Shown here: piece by piece, positions 16,638-25,602 of the stretch
Position numbering within the stretch: position 1 is the first letter of the stretch
Layout: every line of letters begins with the position of its first letter
NCBI GenBank assembly: GCA_964526785.1
Contig: CAZGMJ010000050.1
Span: 1 to 38,468, forward strand
DNA length: 38,468 nt
Direction: 5' to 3'
Origin: CAZGMJ01 sp964526785
GTDB taxonomy: Bacteria; Planctomycetota; Phycisphaerae; Sedimentisphaerales; Anaerobacaceae
Position numbers and translations under genes: made by a program
Notes under the pieces: model-generated
Told to the model about the DNA's origin: nothing
The model's input: only the letters and a program-made list of their open reading frames with translations
Database searches by the model: none

Positions 16638-18994
16638 CCGTCTGCTTCCATATGCTCGGGGGTAACCGTTCTGCATCCGAACACACCGCCGGCCGTACAG
16701 CCCGGATGCGACCGGAACTTCACCGTTACCTTCTCTTTGCCTTCAGTCAGTTCCTCGGGTATTGCGTATGTCGCGAAGAAGAACTCGCCCGGCTGGTTAT
16801 TGAGCAGCTTCTGGGTCGCCACTTTCCGGCCCTCGATCAGGATGTCGAACTGCCTTCGGCCGGTTTCGCTGCCCCAGTATTCCACCATCAATTCAACGGG
16901 TCCTTTCGCCCGCACCTTCATATCGAATGCAAACCAGCCGTTGTACGCGTGACGCCACTTTCGGCCGTTGAACGAACCGGCACTGGTATTCTCGCCCTCG
17001 AGGCTGTGATCTCGTTCGGGCTGCATCTCTCCGATGCGCAGTACGTCGATAGTACGGCGCTCCAGTTCCCGCCGGCGACTTTCTTCGGCTGCGCGCTCGG
17101 CCTGTCTGGCCGCCCACTGCTCGGGCGTGAAGCGATCGAAGTACACATTATATCGCCTGTCGTGCATTTCATACAGCGGAACCAGCGGGAAGTCTCGCGG
17201 CTTACCCAGACCTTCAGTGACAAAACGCAGATGCCGTGCTTCGGTCCCATTGGCGGGAATCACGGGTTTCACCCCAGCGACCACGTCCTTATTCCCGGCC
17301 ACCAGCACGGGAATCTCGCCGTCACCGACATCGCCGCAGAGGAGCACGGGGCCGTACATGAATGCGAGGCGGTCCGGATTGTCAGGCATTGTCTCGACCC
17401 GGATGTTCATCGGCATCTTCACTTCGACGACATCTCCATCGCTCCATCGCCTCCTGACGGTTGCGAAAGAGCCGGGTTTGCTGCCGGCCTCGACGTTTCG
17501 CCCGTTGACTGCGATTTGGAGTCCGTCAACCGCCCAGTACGGATGGCGGATTTTCATCGCCATGTCGACCGGCCCGGCACACTGTATCGTCAGTTTCGTT
17601 TTGTCGCTCTTCGGGTATGTCGTTTCCTGAATAACGGATATCCCCCTGTCCCGGAAATTGACCTTTGATGCGATGAACAGATTCACGTAGAGCGTGCTGT
17701 CGCGGTGGAAGTAAATGCTTTCGCCGTATTTGGCGTGGTTCTCCATTCCCGTGCCGACGCAGCACCAGAACGAATCGAAGGGTGTGCTGTAGTGCTTCTC
17801 GGTACCGCGATCGAGAAATCCCTTATACACGAACATGCCCGTCTCCGGATGCTGGTGTGCAAGGATGTGGTTGTACAGCGCCCGTTCGTAATAATCGGCG
17901 TAGCGTGCGTCGGCCGTCCATGCGAACAGGTGCCGTGTCAGCTTGAGCATGTTGTATGTGTTGCACGTTTCGGTGGTGTCGCCCAGTCGATCGCTGAGCT
18001 TGCGAGGCGGACCGAAGTACTCCCACGCGCTGTTGCCTCCGTTGGCGTAGGTATGATTTGCGACGACGGTCCGCCAGAAGAACTCCGCGATCGTTCGCGC
18101 CCTGGTCGAACCGGTCAGTTCGGCGAGCCGGGCCATACCTATTACCTTGGGCACCTGCGTGTTGGCATGTTTGCCCTCGAGTTCATCCCGTCGAGCCGCC
18201 AGCGGATCGAGCACCGCCTTATGATATATCTTCTGCGACAACCTCAGGTACGTCCGGTTGCCCGTGACAGCGTAGAGGTTCGCCAGTGCTTCGTTTATGC
18301 CGCCGTGCTCGCAGTTCAGCAGCGTCTGCATCTGCTCGTCGCTGAGGCCGCCGAATTTGTCGTGCAGATAGTCGGCCAGTTTCGAGGCCACATTTATCGC
18401 CTTGCGACTGGCGCACAGTCGGTGGGCGTCCAGCAATCCGGCCATCTGCTTGTGCAGCGTGTATAGAGGCACCCAGCAGCCGTTTAGATCGAAGCCTTTG
18501 GTGCGGATATCGCCGCGCCGGACTTCATCGAATATCTCTCGGCCGCGGGGAAAGGCCGCGACGTAGCCATCCCCATGGGCATTCTGACAGAGCGCAAGCT
18601 CATCGACGATGTAATCGACGCGTTTTCTGAACCGCCTGTCGCCTGTCTGGGCATACATCAGACTGCATGCACTGAGATAGTGGCCCAGGGAGTGCCCGGC
18701 GATGGTCTCCTTTTCCCAGCCGCCATAGACTTGGCCCTTCGGTTCGAGGCCCGCTTTGGTGCGGAATCCACTCAGCAGGCGGTCGGGGTCCAGTTGGAGC
18801 AGATACCGGCCGTCCGTATCCATTGCGTGGCGAAACGGCCCGTCGAGCAGGCGGACGTCTTTCAGTGCGAAAGGATGTGCCCGAAAGCTGATCTGCGAAC
18901 GAACCTCGAAGGCCTCATCGTTCGTCAGCTCGATTTGTCCGCAGAGTCCAGAAGCGATTGCCATAACGATCACAAAAGGTGCGCATCTACTCAT
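16634..18994 (-). CDS. GH127 beta-L-arabinofuranosidase (DUF1680)
   Basis: The 786-residue exported protein (signal peptide about 1-20) belongs to GH127, enzymes that release beta-L-arabinofuranose using a zinc-bound cysteine nucleophile. The key positions appear intact. Glu325 in NSAWEYFG is the likely acid/base. Glu342 and Cys344 in TTETCNTYNML, and Cys411-Cys412 in FWCCVGTGMENH, form the likely zinc site. By analogy with Bifidobacterium HypBA1, Cys411 would be the nucleophile. A C-terminal beta-rich domain (about 640-780, including WRHAYNGWFAFDMKV) probably aids carbohydrate binding. ATG 18994 is preferred because GGAG lies six bases upstream and the signal peptide starts there; the longer frame from 19042 has neither. 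The stop overlaps the next gene by four bases. The gene is divergent from the tandem fucosidase gene. Confidence 0.9.
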   Translation of the reverse strand: MSRCAPFVIVMAIASGLCGQIELTNDEAFEVRSQISFRAHPFALKDVRLLDGPFRHAMDTDGRYLLQLDPDRLLSGFRTKAGLEPKGQVYGGWEKETIAGHSLGHYLSACSLMYAQTGDRRFRKRVDYIVDELALCQNAHGDGYVAAFPRGREIFDEVRRGDIRTKGFDLNGCWVPLYTLHKQMAGLLDAHRLCASRKAINVASKLADYLHDKFGGLSDEQMQTLLNCEHGGINEALANLYAVTGNRTYLRLSQKIYHKAVLDPLAARRDELEGKHANTQVPKVIGMARLAELTGSTRARTIAEFFWRTVVANHTYANGGNSAWEYFGPPRKLSDRLGDTTETCNTYNMLKLTRHLFAWTADARYADYYERALYNHILAHQHPETGMFVYKGFLDRGTEKHYSTPFDSFWCCVGTGMENHAKYGESIYFHRDSTLYVNLFIASKVNFRDRGISVIQETTYPKSDKTKLTIQCAGPVDMAMKIRHPYWAVDGLQIAVNGRNVEAGSKPGSFATVRRRWSDGDVVEVKMPMNIRVETMPDNPDRLAFMYGPVLLCGDVGDGEIPVLVAGNKDVVAGVKPVIPANGTEARHLRFVTEGLGKPRDFPLVPLYEMHDRRYNVYFDRFTPEQWAARQAERAAEESRRRELERRTIDVLRIGEMQPERDHSLEGENTSAGSFNGRKWRHAYNGWFAFDMKVRAKGPVELMVEYWGSETGRRQFDILIEGRKVATQKLLNNQPGEFFFATYAIPEELTEGKEKVTVKFRSHPGCTAGGVFGCRTVTPEHMEADG

Positions 18995-19052
18995 ATAATC
19001 TCCATGCGGGGCCGGCCCCCCGTTAAGGTATTGGTGTCCCATTATCTGCGTT

Positions 19053-19082
19053 ATTTATACCGCTGTGCGACGCGACGATAAT
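19053..19082 (-). promoter_or_regulatory. Candidate promoter of the GH127-HzsA-like operon
   Basis: On the minus strand TATAAAT (19059-19053) is a good -10 box. The -35 (TTATCG, 19081-19076, 16 bases away) is poor, which would suit activator control. It shares the 260-base divergent region with the fucosidase promoter. A partly symmetric TGTATCGTATACA lies next to it at about 19088. Confidence 0.3.
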
Positions 19083-19148
19083 CCATTGTATCGTATACAG
19101 ACCTCTGCCGCCAGTTACATGGCGCGCCTCTCTCGGCGAACTGCGGCC

Positions 19149-19178
19149 TTGACCAGACGTGGCATTGTTCTGTAATCT
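19149..19178 (+). promoter_or_regulatory. Promoter of the tandem GH29 gene
   Basis: TTGACC (19149-19154), an 18-base spacer ending in TG and TAATCT (19173-19178) form an extended -10 promoter, about 77 bases before the start codon. Confidence 0.5.
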
Positions 19179-19254
19179 GTCATCGTGATTTGTGCAATTG
19201 ATTCAACGCGCTTTCGTTATTCGTTTTTCACTCCAGTTGTGGAGGATTGTTGCA

Positions 19255-22200
19255 ATGGTAAGACTGATTCCGGCAAAAACTCACCTGGCCTTTCTGACCG
19301 GCCTAATTCTGACGGCTCTTCTCCTTACTCCCTTTGAGGTGAATGCGGCCGCCCGCGATCGGCACGGAGACACCAGAGAGCAGCGGGACGAGCGTATGGA
19401 ATGGTGGCGCGATGCGCGGTTCGGCATGTTCATTCACTGGGGGCTTTATGCGATTCCGGCAGGCGAGTGGAAGGGCAATACGAATCATGCAGAGTGGATT
19501 CGGCACAGCGCCAAGATCCCGATCGAGCAGTACGATACGTTCGTCGACCAGTTCAACCCCGTCCGGTTCGACGCCGACAAGTGGGTGCGAATGGCCAAAC
19601 GGGCGGGCATGAAGTACATCGTTATTACGTCGAAGCACCACGACGGTTTCTGCCTGTGGGATTCGAAGCAGACCGACTACGACGTGATGAGCACGCCATT
19701 TCGCAGAGACATTCTCCAGGAACTGACCGAGGCCTGCGAAAAGCACGGCATCAGGATGTGCTTCTACCATTCGATCATGGACTGGCACCATCCGGACTAC
19801 CTGCCGAGGCGCGACTGGGAGAAGAATGACCGGCCGGCGGAAGGAGCGGATTTCAGCAGCTATATCACCTACATGAAGAAGCAATTGAGCGAGTTGGTGG
19901 CCAAGTACGACCCGGGCGTAATGTGGTTCGACGGAGAATGGGAAGGGACCTGGACGCATGAGATGGGCAAGGACCTGTACAGTTACGTCCGCGGGCTCAA
20001 AAACGACATCATCATCAACAACCGCGTGGACAAAGGCCGGCGCGGCATGGAGGGCCTGACGAAGGAGGGAGAGTATCGAGGCGACTTCGGCACGCCCGAG
20101 CAGGAGATACCCGATCAGGGCATCCCCGGGATGGACTGGGAATCGTGCATGACGATGAACAATCACTGGGGGTGGAACAAGAACGACAAGAACTTCAAGA
20201 GCACCGAAGACCTCGTGCGCAAATTGATCGATATTGCGTCGAAGGGCGGCAATTTCCTGCTGAATATCGGGCCAAAGGCCGACGGGACATTTCCGCAGGA
20301 ATCGATGGAGAGGCTGGAGCAGATCGGCCGGTGGATGGACGTCTATGGCGATTCCATCTATGGAACGCAGGCAAGTCCGTTCGACCAACCTTCGTGGGGG
20401 CGGTGTACGCAGAGGAAGCTGGCCAACGGCGATACGCGGCTTTATCTGCACGTCTTCGACTGGCCCGCGAACGGAACGCTTATTGTGCCCGGTCTTGCGA
20501 GCAAGCCTGTGCGGGCAAGCCTGATGGGAAGCGAGAAGGCTTTGCGCACCGAGGCCGAGGCGACCTTTGTTGCGATTTCGGTTCCTGACCGGATGGCAAA
20601 CAAGATTGCCACAGCGATCGTTCTGGATATCGAGGGCGAGCCGGAGGTCGTGAAGATCGATCCATACGCCGATGAAACGCCGGAGGAGCGCGACGAGCGC
20701 ATGAAATGGTGGCGCGATGCGCGGTTCGGCATGTTTATTCACTGGGGCGTATATTCGGTGCCCGCAGGGACATACGAAGGCAAGCGTATCGGCGGGATCG
20801 GCGAATGGATCATGAATCGGGCGAAGATTCCGGTTGCACGGTACAAGAAGTACGCCAGGCAGTTCAATCCCATCGAGTACGATCCGGACAAGTGGGTGCG
20901 TCTGGCCAAAGAAGCCGGGATGAAGTACATCGTGATTACATCCAAACATCATGACGGCTTCGCGCTGTTCGATTCGAAAGTGACCGACTGGGACATCGTC
21001 GACGCTACGCCGTACGGCAAGGATCTGCTCGAGCCGCTGGCGGAGACGTGCCGGCGTCACGGAATCCGGCTGGGCTTCTACTACTCTCAGGCGCAGGACT
21101 GGTGCCATCCGGGCGGAGCGGCAGCCGGCGGCCACTGGGACAAGGCCCAGGACGGCGATATGGACAAGTACATCCGCGAAATCGCGATGCCCCAGGTCCG
21201 CGAGATACTCAGCAACTACGGCAATCTCGGCGTTCTGTGGTGGGACACGCCTACAGGCATGAACCGGGAACGGGCTGAGATGCTGTTGCCCCTGATCAAT
21301 CTGCAGCCCGGCATTATTACCAATAACCGGCTTGGCGGCGGGTACGGCGGCGATCTGAGCACGCCCGAGCAGCATATTCCGGCCACCGGAACGCCCGGCA
21401 GGGACTGGGAAACGTGCATGACCATGAACGGAACGTGGGGCTACAAGAGCTACGACGACAACTGGAAGCCGACGCAGACGCTGATTCGCAATCTCGTCGA
21501 CATCGCGAGCAAGGGCGGCAACTACCTTCTGAATGTTGGTCCGACGTCGCTGGGCGAGATTCCTCAGCCGAGTATCGAGAGGCTCAGGCAGGTGGGCGAG
21601 TGGATGGAAGTCAACGGCGAATCGATCTATGCGACGACGGCCAGTCCGTTTGCCAAACTGGCTTGGGGACGCTGTACGAAGAAGCTGCACGACGGCGGGG
21701 CAACGCTCTATTTGCACGTATTCGAATGGCCTGAGGACGGCAGGCTGGTCGTGCCGGGCCTTCGGAACAAGGTCCGCAGCGCTCATATTCTGGCTACCAG
21801 CCAGACGATGGTTGCTACGCCGGCGGAAGAGGGCGTACTCGTAGACGTCCCCGCGGCGCCTCTTGATGAGATTGACACTGTGGTTGTGCTGGAAGTCGAG
21901 GGCGAGCTGGACATCGAGAAAACGCTGCCGCGACAGAGCGCCGACGGCACGATGCGTCTGCCTGCGATACTTGCCGAGATTCATACGCCGAACGGTGCCA
22001 GTGCCGCTCAGATCGAAACGATCGGCGGACGGCCCAATCTGGGGTACTGGACGGATTCGCATACGTGGATCGACTGGGCGTTCAAGATTGACGAGCCCGG
22101 CACGTTCGACGTGACCGCGGAGATCGCGTGTCCATCGAGCAGCAGCAAGTTTGAGGTCAGTATGGGTGATCAGAAATGGCGGGTTACCGCGCAGAATACT

Positions 22201-22344
22201 GGTGATTACAACAACTTCAAGACCTACAGGATCGGGCGGGTCCATATCAACGAAAAGGGCAAGCACTCGATTAGCATACGGCCTGTCCAGAGCAGTTGGA
22301 GTCCTATCAATCTGCGCGGGCTTGAACTACGGCCCGTGAAATAG
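19255..22344 (+). CDS. Secreted tandem GH29 alpha-L-fucosidase (two catalytic domains)
   Basis: This 1029-residue exported protein contains two complete GH29 fucosidase modules in one chain. After a signal peptide (1-30, ending EVNA), module 1 covers about 45-340 and module 2 about 475-790. Both begin alike (RDERM(E/K)WWRDARFGMFIHWG) and share KYIVITSKHHDGF, DWE(S/T)CMTMN and DIASKGGN(F/Y)LLN(I/V)GP. Each is followed by a small beta-sandwich with WGRCT. Probable nucleophiles are Asp226 in VMWFDGEWEG and Asp664 in VLWWDTPTGM. A further beta-rich domain (about 895-1029, with YWTDSHTWIDWAFKI) resembles a carbohydrate-binding module. The ATG follows GGAGG at nine bases. Family members usually carry one catalytic module. 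The flanks after the nucleophiles differ, so the two modules may prefer different fucosyl linkages. GH29 retains configuration and releases alpha-L-fucose. Confidence 0.92.
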   Translation: MVRLIPAKTHLAFLTGLILTALLLTPFEVNAAARDRHGDTREQRDERMEWWRDARFGMFIHWGLYAIPAGEWKGNTNHAEWIRHSAKIPIEQYDTFVDQFNPVRFDADKWVRMAKRAGMKYIVITSKHHDGFCLWDSKQTDYDVMSTPFRRDILQELTEACEKHGIRMCFYHSIMDWHHPDYLPRRDWEKNDRPAEGADFSSYITYMKKQLSELVAKYDPGVMWFDGEWEGTWTHEMGKDLYSYVRGLKNDIIINNRVDKGRRGMEGLTKEGEYRGDFGTPEQEIPDQGIPGMDWESCMTMNNHWGWNKNDKNFKSTEDLVRKLIDIASKGGNFLLNIGPKADGTFPQESMERLEQIGRWMDVYGDSIYGTQASPFDQPSWGRCTQRKLANGDTRLYLHVFDWPANGTLIVPGLASKPVRASLMGSEKALRTEAEATFVAISVPDRMANKIATAIVLDIEGEPEVVKIDPYADETPEERDERMKWWRDARFGMFIHWGVYSVPAGTYEGKRIGGIGEWIMNRAKIPVARYKKYARQFNPIEYDPDKWVRLAKEAGMKYIVITSKHHDGFALFDSKVTDWDIVDATPYGKDLLEPLAETCRRHGIRLGFYYSQAQDWCHPGGAAAGGHWDKAQDGDMDKYIREIAMPQVREILSNYGNLGVLWWDTPTGMNRERAEMLLPLINLQPGIITNNRLGGGYGGDLSTPEQHIPATGTPGRDWETCMTMNGTWGYKSYDDNWKPTQTLIRNLVDIASKGGNYLLNVGPTSLGEIPQPSIERLRQVGEWMEVNGESIYATTASPFAKLAWGRCTKKLHDGGATLYLHVFEWPEDGRLVVPGLRNKVRSAHILATSQTMVATPAEEGVLVDVPAAPLDEIDTVVVLEVEGELDIEKTLPRQSADGTMRLPAILAEIHTPNGASAAQIETIGGRPNLGYWTDSHTWIDWAFKIDEPGTFDVTAEIACPSSSSKFEVSMGDQKWRVTAQNTGDYNNFKTYRIGRVHINEKGKHSISIRPVQSSWSPINLRGLELRPVK

Positions 22345-22767
22345 GCGAAGTACGCCGGTTGCTCGGACGCTCGATCTTGCGGAGTCGGGCTCGTTGGGGC
22401 GGGCTGCGCAAGCTGAGAGAGTTTGCAGCGACAGCGCATTGATGAGGTTTTGAGCTTGCTGCCGGCTTCACGTCTTTTGGGCGGTATTATTATCGGACAC
22501 ATGCCGCAGCAAGGCAAAGGGGGTCCTGCGAAGCGGGATGAGGCGGCGGGGGCGAGCAAGGTCCCATAAGTTTGTCGTTTACTCCGGCAGTCCTCAAGGG
22601 TACAATAATCAGTGTATTGACGACTGTCGGCGGTCTGTGGAAAGACGGATGCTTACGTTTGTTTGCCGGCAGGATCAAGGAACGTATACAGGTCGCCCCT
22701 GCTTGTTGACTTTCGCATCGTCATTATCGCATGCCGAGGGAACGGCAGGAGAGAGCGGGGTGAAATC
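22345..22767. other. Intergenic region before the pseudo-receiver gene
   Basis: No convincing gene. It carries a candidate promoter at 22578-22606 and ends with a GGGGTGA ribosome binding site. Open frames crossing it lack start signals and protein-like composition. Confidence 0.55.
22578..22606 (+). promoter_or_regulatory. Candidate promoter of the pseudo-receiver gene
   Basis: TTTACT (22578-22583), a 17-base spacer and TACAAT (22601-22606), about 155 bases before the start codon. Confidence 0.4.
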
Positions 22768-23772
22768 ATGCAGCTCGATTCGACAGATGTCCTGCTGTTC
22801 AGCACGGATCGTGCGGAGGGCAGGACGATACAGAAGGTACTTTCGCGAGTTTCGCCGGGCTTTGCGTGCCGGGTGCAGCCGGTTCAGACAATCGCCGGAG
22901 CGCTCATGCGTTTGCGCAAGAGCACATTCGACAATATCATCCTGCGCCTGCCGATGCGGAGCGATGAGGACGCCGCGACGATCGAGCGGATACACAAGTG
23001 CCGGCCGGATGTGCCCATCCTGGTGTTGAGCGATTCAACGGATACGCGGATGCGCGATGTCGCTATTCGCCGCGGGGCGAAGGAGTACTTCACGAAGACC
23101 GAGCATGTCTGGGAGGATATCCTGCGATGTATTCGGCACGTTTCGCAGGAGCAGGAGATATTCCGCAATCTGCTGAATGATTACTGCTACCGCAAGTCGC
23201 TGATTGCGGATGCACCGAATCCGATCGTTTGTGCATCGCCCGAGGGTATTGTGATGGAGTTTAACGTCGAGGCCGAGTTGCTCTGGAATCGCGATCGGCA
23301 TGAAGTGGTCGGGCGGCATCTCCGTGAGCTTTTTGTCGACGATGCTCGCCGCGAGGAGTTCATGCGGCATTTCCGGCAGACTGTGGAGGGCCGGTTGTCC
23401 CGGAACTGCGCTGGGACCATTGCGTTGGATGACGATGAGCCGCAGTCGATGCTGTGGGATATGAGCAGGACCGCCGATGGACAGGGCAGGACAACGGCCG
23501 TCATTATGATCGGGCACGAACCGGCCGGCAGTGCTGCGGAGAATTACGTGGAGGAGCATCCAGATTTCGAAGACACCGCGTACATGGTGCTCGCTGCGCT
23601 TGAGGCGGTCATGGTGCGTATCGACCAGCTCGAAGCGGCCGACCCTGACATCCTCAGATTGCTGGACGATGACGCCGAGTCGCGGACGCCAGAGCCGTTA
23701 CGTGAGGAACAGGCTTCGGCGGTCGAGCGGCTCGTTCTAAGCCTGATCGGTCAGGCGCGGCGGGGTCAGTAG
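22768..23772 (+). CDS. Pseudo-receiver plus PAS domain signalling protein
   Basis: The 334-residue cytoplasmic protein has two sensory modules and no recognised output domain. Residues 1-125 have the receiver fold order: a DVLLFSTD strand, FDNIILRLPM, VPILVLSDS and KEYFTKTE. The position of the phospho-acceptor Asp is Arg60 (NIILRLP instead of the usual LLDLNLP), although Lys110 and Ser88 are kept, so phosphorylation as in a normal response regulator is unlikely. Residues about 142-265 are a PAS domain (PNPIVCASPEGIVMEFNVEA, GRHLRELF). The last 60 residues are acidic and helical. ATG 22768 follows GGGGTGA; an upstream extension of 35 residues has no site and poor composition. It may relay a signal through protein contacts. 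Divergent or downstream partners are not evident; the next gene is convergent. Confidence 0.75.
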   Translation: MQLDSTDVLLFSTDRAEGRTIQKVLSRVSPGFACRVQPVQTIAGALMRLRKSTFDNIILRLPMRSDEDAATIERIHKCRPDVPILVLSDSTDTRMRDVAIRRGAKEYFTKTEHVWEDILRCIRHVSQEQEIFRNLLNDYCYRKSLIADAPNPIVCASPEGIVMEFNVEAELLWNRDRHEVVGRHLRELFVDDARREEFMRHFRQTVEGRLSRNCAGTIALDDDEPQSMLWDMSRTADGQGRTTAVIMIGHEPAGSAAENYVEEHPDFEDTAYMVLAALEAVMVRIDQLEAADPDILRLLDDDAESRTPEPLREEQASAVERLVLSLIGQARRGQ

Positions 23773-23832
23773 TAGTTCGGGGGATCAGTGTTCGCAGCGT
23801 TGCACGTTTGGCCAGCTATGCGGCAGACTTGC

Positions 23833-25488
23833 TCATCGGCAGGATACTGATTGTGATTGGCGGCCGAAATGCCGGAGCGGGCGGCCCGCCATGAGGCCTG
23901 TGCATTCGCCGTCGTCGATAGCGAGACCGCCATTGATCAGCACGTATTCAATGCCTTGGCAATACTCGTGGGGGTTTTCGTACGTAGCCGGAGCGGCGAT
24001 GCGCTTCGGATCGAAAACGACAATGTCCGCGGCGAAGCCCGGCTGTATTCGACCGCGGTCGGTGAGCCCGAGCATGCCGGCCGGCAAGGCGGTAGCGGCG
24101 TGAATCGCCCGGGCCATGCCGATTACTTGCTCCTCGATGACGTAACGCCTGATCTTGCGGGCGAACGTGCCATAATTGCGCGGATGATAGAGGCCGACTT
24201 TGTAGGGCGGGTTCCAGCTGTCCGAGGCGGTCATCACGTATGACCTGGTCATGAAATGACGGAGGTCGCGCTCATTCATCGCGAATACCACCATTTGGGG
24301 ATTGCCGATGCGAAGGATATTGAGTGCAGCGGCGGTTGTGCCCATGTGCAGGTGTCGCGCGATCTGTTTGAGGTTGCTTCCGTTCCAGGCGGGTCGCTGG
24401 TGGAAATAGGCAATGACGAACGCTTCGGGGCCCCCAAGCTGGTGGATCAACTCGGTTGCCTGGCGCCTGATCTTTGTCCGCAGCGAGGGATCACGGAGTC
24501 GCTCCAACATCATCTGCGGGCCGCCGGCCCGGACCCAGGGCTGTGTGATCAGAGAAGCCAGCTTGGTGCTGCCGGCCAGATACGGATACTGATCGGCGAA
24601 TACTTCTACTCCCTCGCGGCGGGCCTTTTCGATCAGCGCGGTGGCCTTTGCGGCCATATCCGGCTCGTGGCGACCGAAGACTTTGAGGTGCGAAATCTGG
24701 ACGGGAACATCCGCCGTGCGACCGATATGAATTGCTTCCTGTACGGCCTCCAGCAGGCGGGCACCTTCATCGCGCATGTGCGTGGCGTAAATGCCGTCGT
24801 ATTCGGAAACAACCCCGGCCAGTTCGACGATCTCATCGGTCGCGGCGTAATTGCCTGGAGCGTAGTACAGACCCGTGGACATGCCGACGGCTCCTTCGCG
24901 CATGGCCTGTCGCAGGAGCCTTTTCATGCTCGCTATCCGGGCGGCGGATGCCTCTGTGTCAGCCATGCCCATGACGGCTTCGCGCAGGACGGCGTGGCCG
25001 ACGAGCAGCATGACATTCACGCCGGCCCCGTGCGTTTCGATGTCACGAAACGTGCGGGCGATGTGGAACGTGCCATCGCCGCAGTTGCCCGAGACAACGG
25101 TCGTAACGCCCTGGTGCAGGTAGTTCCGAGCCGGCCTTCTGCGAGGCAGGCTTTGTATCTCCGCCGTGTTCTTCGAATCGATCTGTGCCTCGCTAAAGGT
25201 CGCGTGCGTGTGGATGTCGATGAAGCCGGGAGCCACGATCAGTCCGTCAGCGTCGATGATGCGGTCGGCATCGGATTCGATTTGACCTGTGGCAACAATC
25301 CTTCCGTCTTCAATCGCGACGTCGCCCACGTGCGCCGGGGCGGGCGAGCCGTCGTAGATCAGGCCTGATTTGATTACCATATCGTGAGGTACGCCACGGC
25401 TTGTGACAGCAAGCAGCGCCAGGATGCAGGCCGTCCATTTGCACAGCATGCGGGCGATGCATACATTGTTTGCTCGAATACCGGTCAT
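23833..25488 (-). CDS. Exported N-acyl-D-amino-acid deacylase (D-aminoacylase family)
   Basis: This 551-residue amidohydrolase should hydrolyse N-acyl-D-amino acids or related N-acylated compounds. The zinc signatures are present: PGFIDIHTHA (His93, His95), VVSGNCG (Cys136, matching the metal-bridging Cys of D-aminoacylase), ATHMRDEG and ISHLKVFG (the two later His ligands). The C-terminal GRIQPGFAADIVVFDP is the usual re-entry into the small beta-sandwich domain. A hydrophobic N-terminal segment (about residues 10-30) points to export, matching many planctomycete members. ATG 25488 has GGAG seven bases upstream; an extension to 25596 lacks support. It lies downstream of, and on the same strand as, the Clp1-like kinase (114-base gap). 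Release of acyl-amino acids from cell-wall or biomass turnover is a plausible role. Confidence 0.88.
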   Translation of the reverse strand: MTGIRANNVCIARMLCKWTACILALLAVTSRGVPHDMVIKSGLIYDGSPAPAHVGDVAIEDGRIVATGQIESDADRIIDADGLIVAPGFIDIHTHATFSEAQIDSKNTAEIQSLPRRRPARNYLHQGVTTVVSGNCGDGTFHIARTFRDIETHGAGVNVMLLVGHAVLREAVMGMADTEASAARIASMKRLLRQAMREGAVGMSTGLYYAPGNYAATDEIVELAGVVSEYDGIYATHMRDEGARLLEAVQEAIHIGRTADVPVQISHLKVFGRHEPDMAAKATALIEKARREGVEVFADQYPYLAGSTKLASLITQPWVRAGGPQMMLERLRDPSLRTKIRRQATELIHQLGGPEAFVIAYFHQRPAWNGSNLKQIARHLHMGTTAAALNILRIGNPQMVVFAMNERDLRHFMTRSYVMTASDSWNPPYKVGLYHPRNYGTFARKIRRYVIEEQVIGMARAIHAATALPAGMLGLTDRGRIQPGFAADIVVFDPKRIAAPATYENPHEYCQGIEYVLINGGLAIDDGECTGLMAGRPLRHFGRQSQSVSCR

Positions 25489-25602
25489 GTGGTATCTCCA
25501 TGATTGCGGGTTATCGACGATCAGTATATCACGATACGGCGGCAGACGCAGCAGCTCGGTCGGCGGGTACATCGGCGTCGGTGACAGGCCGTTCAAGTAC
25601 CG

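Noticed and set aside
19303..22266. 987-codon open frame antisense to the tandem fucosidase gene
   Set aside because: It mirrors a strongly recognised GH29 gene; its Arg/His/Pro-rich composition and lack of a ribosome binding site are typical of antisense frames in G+C-rich DNA.
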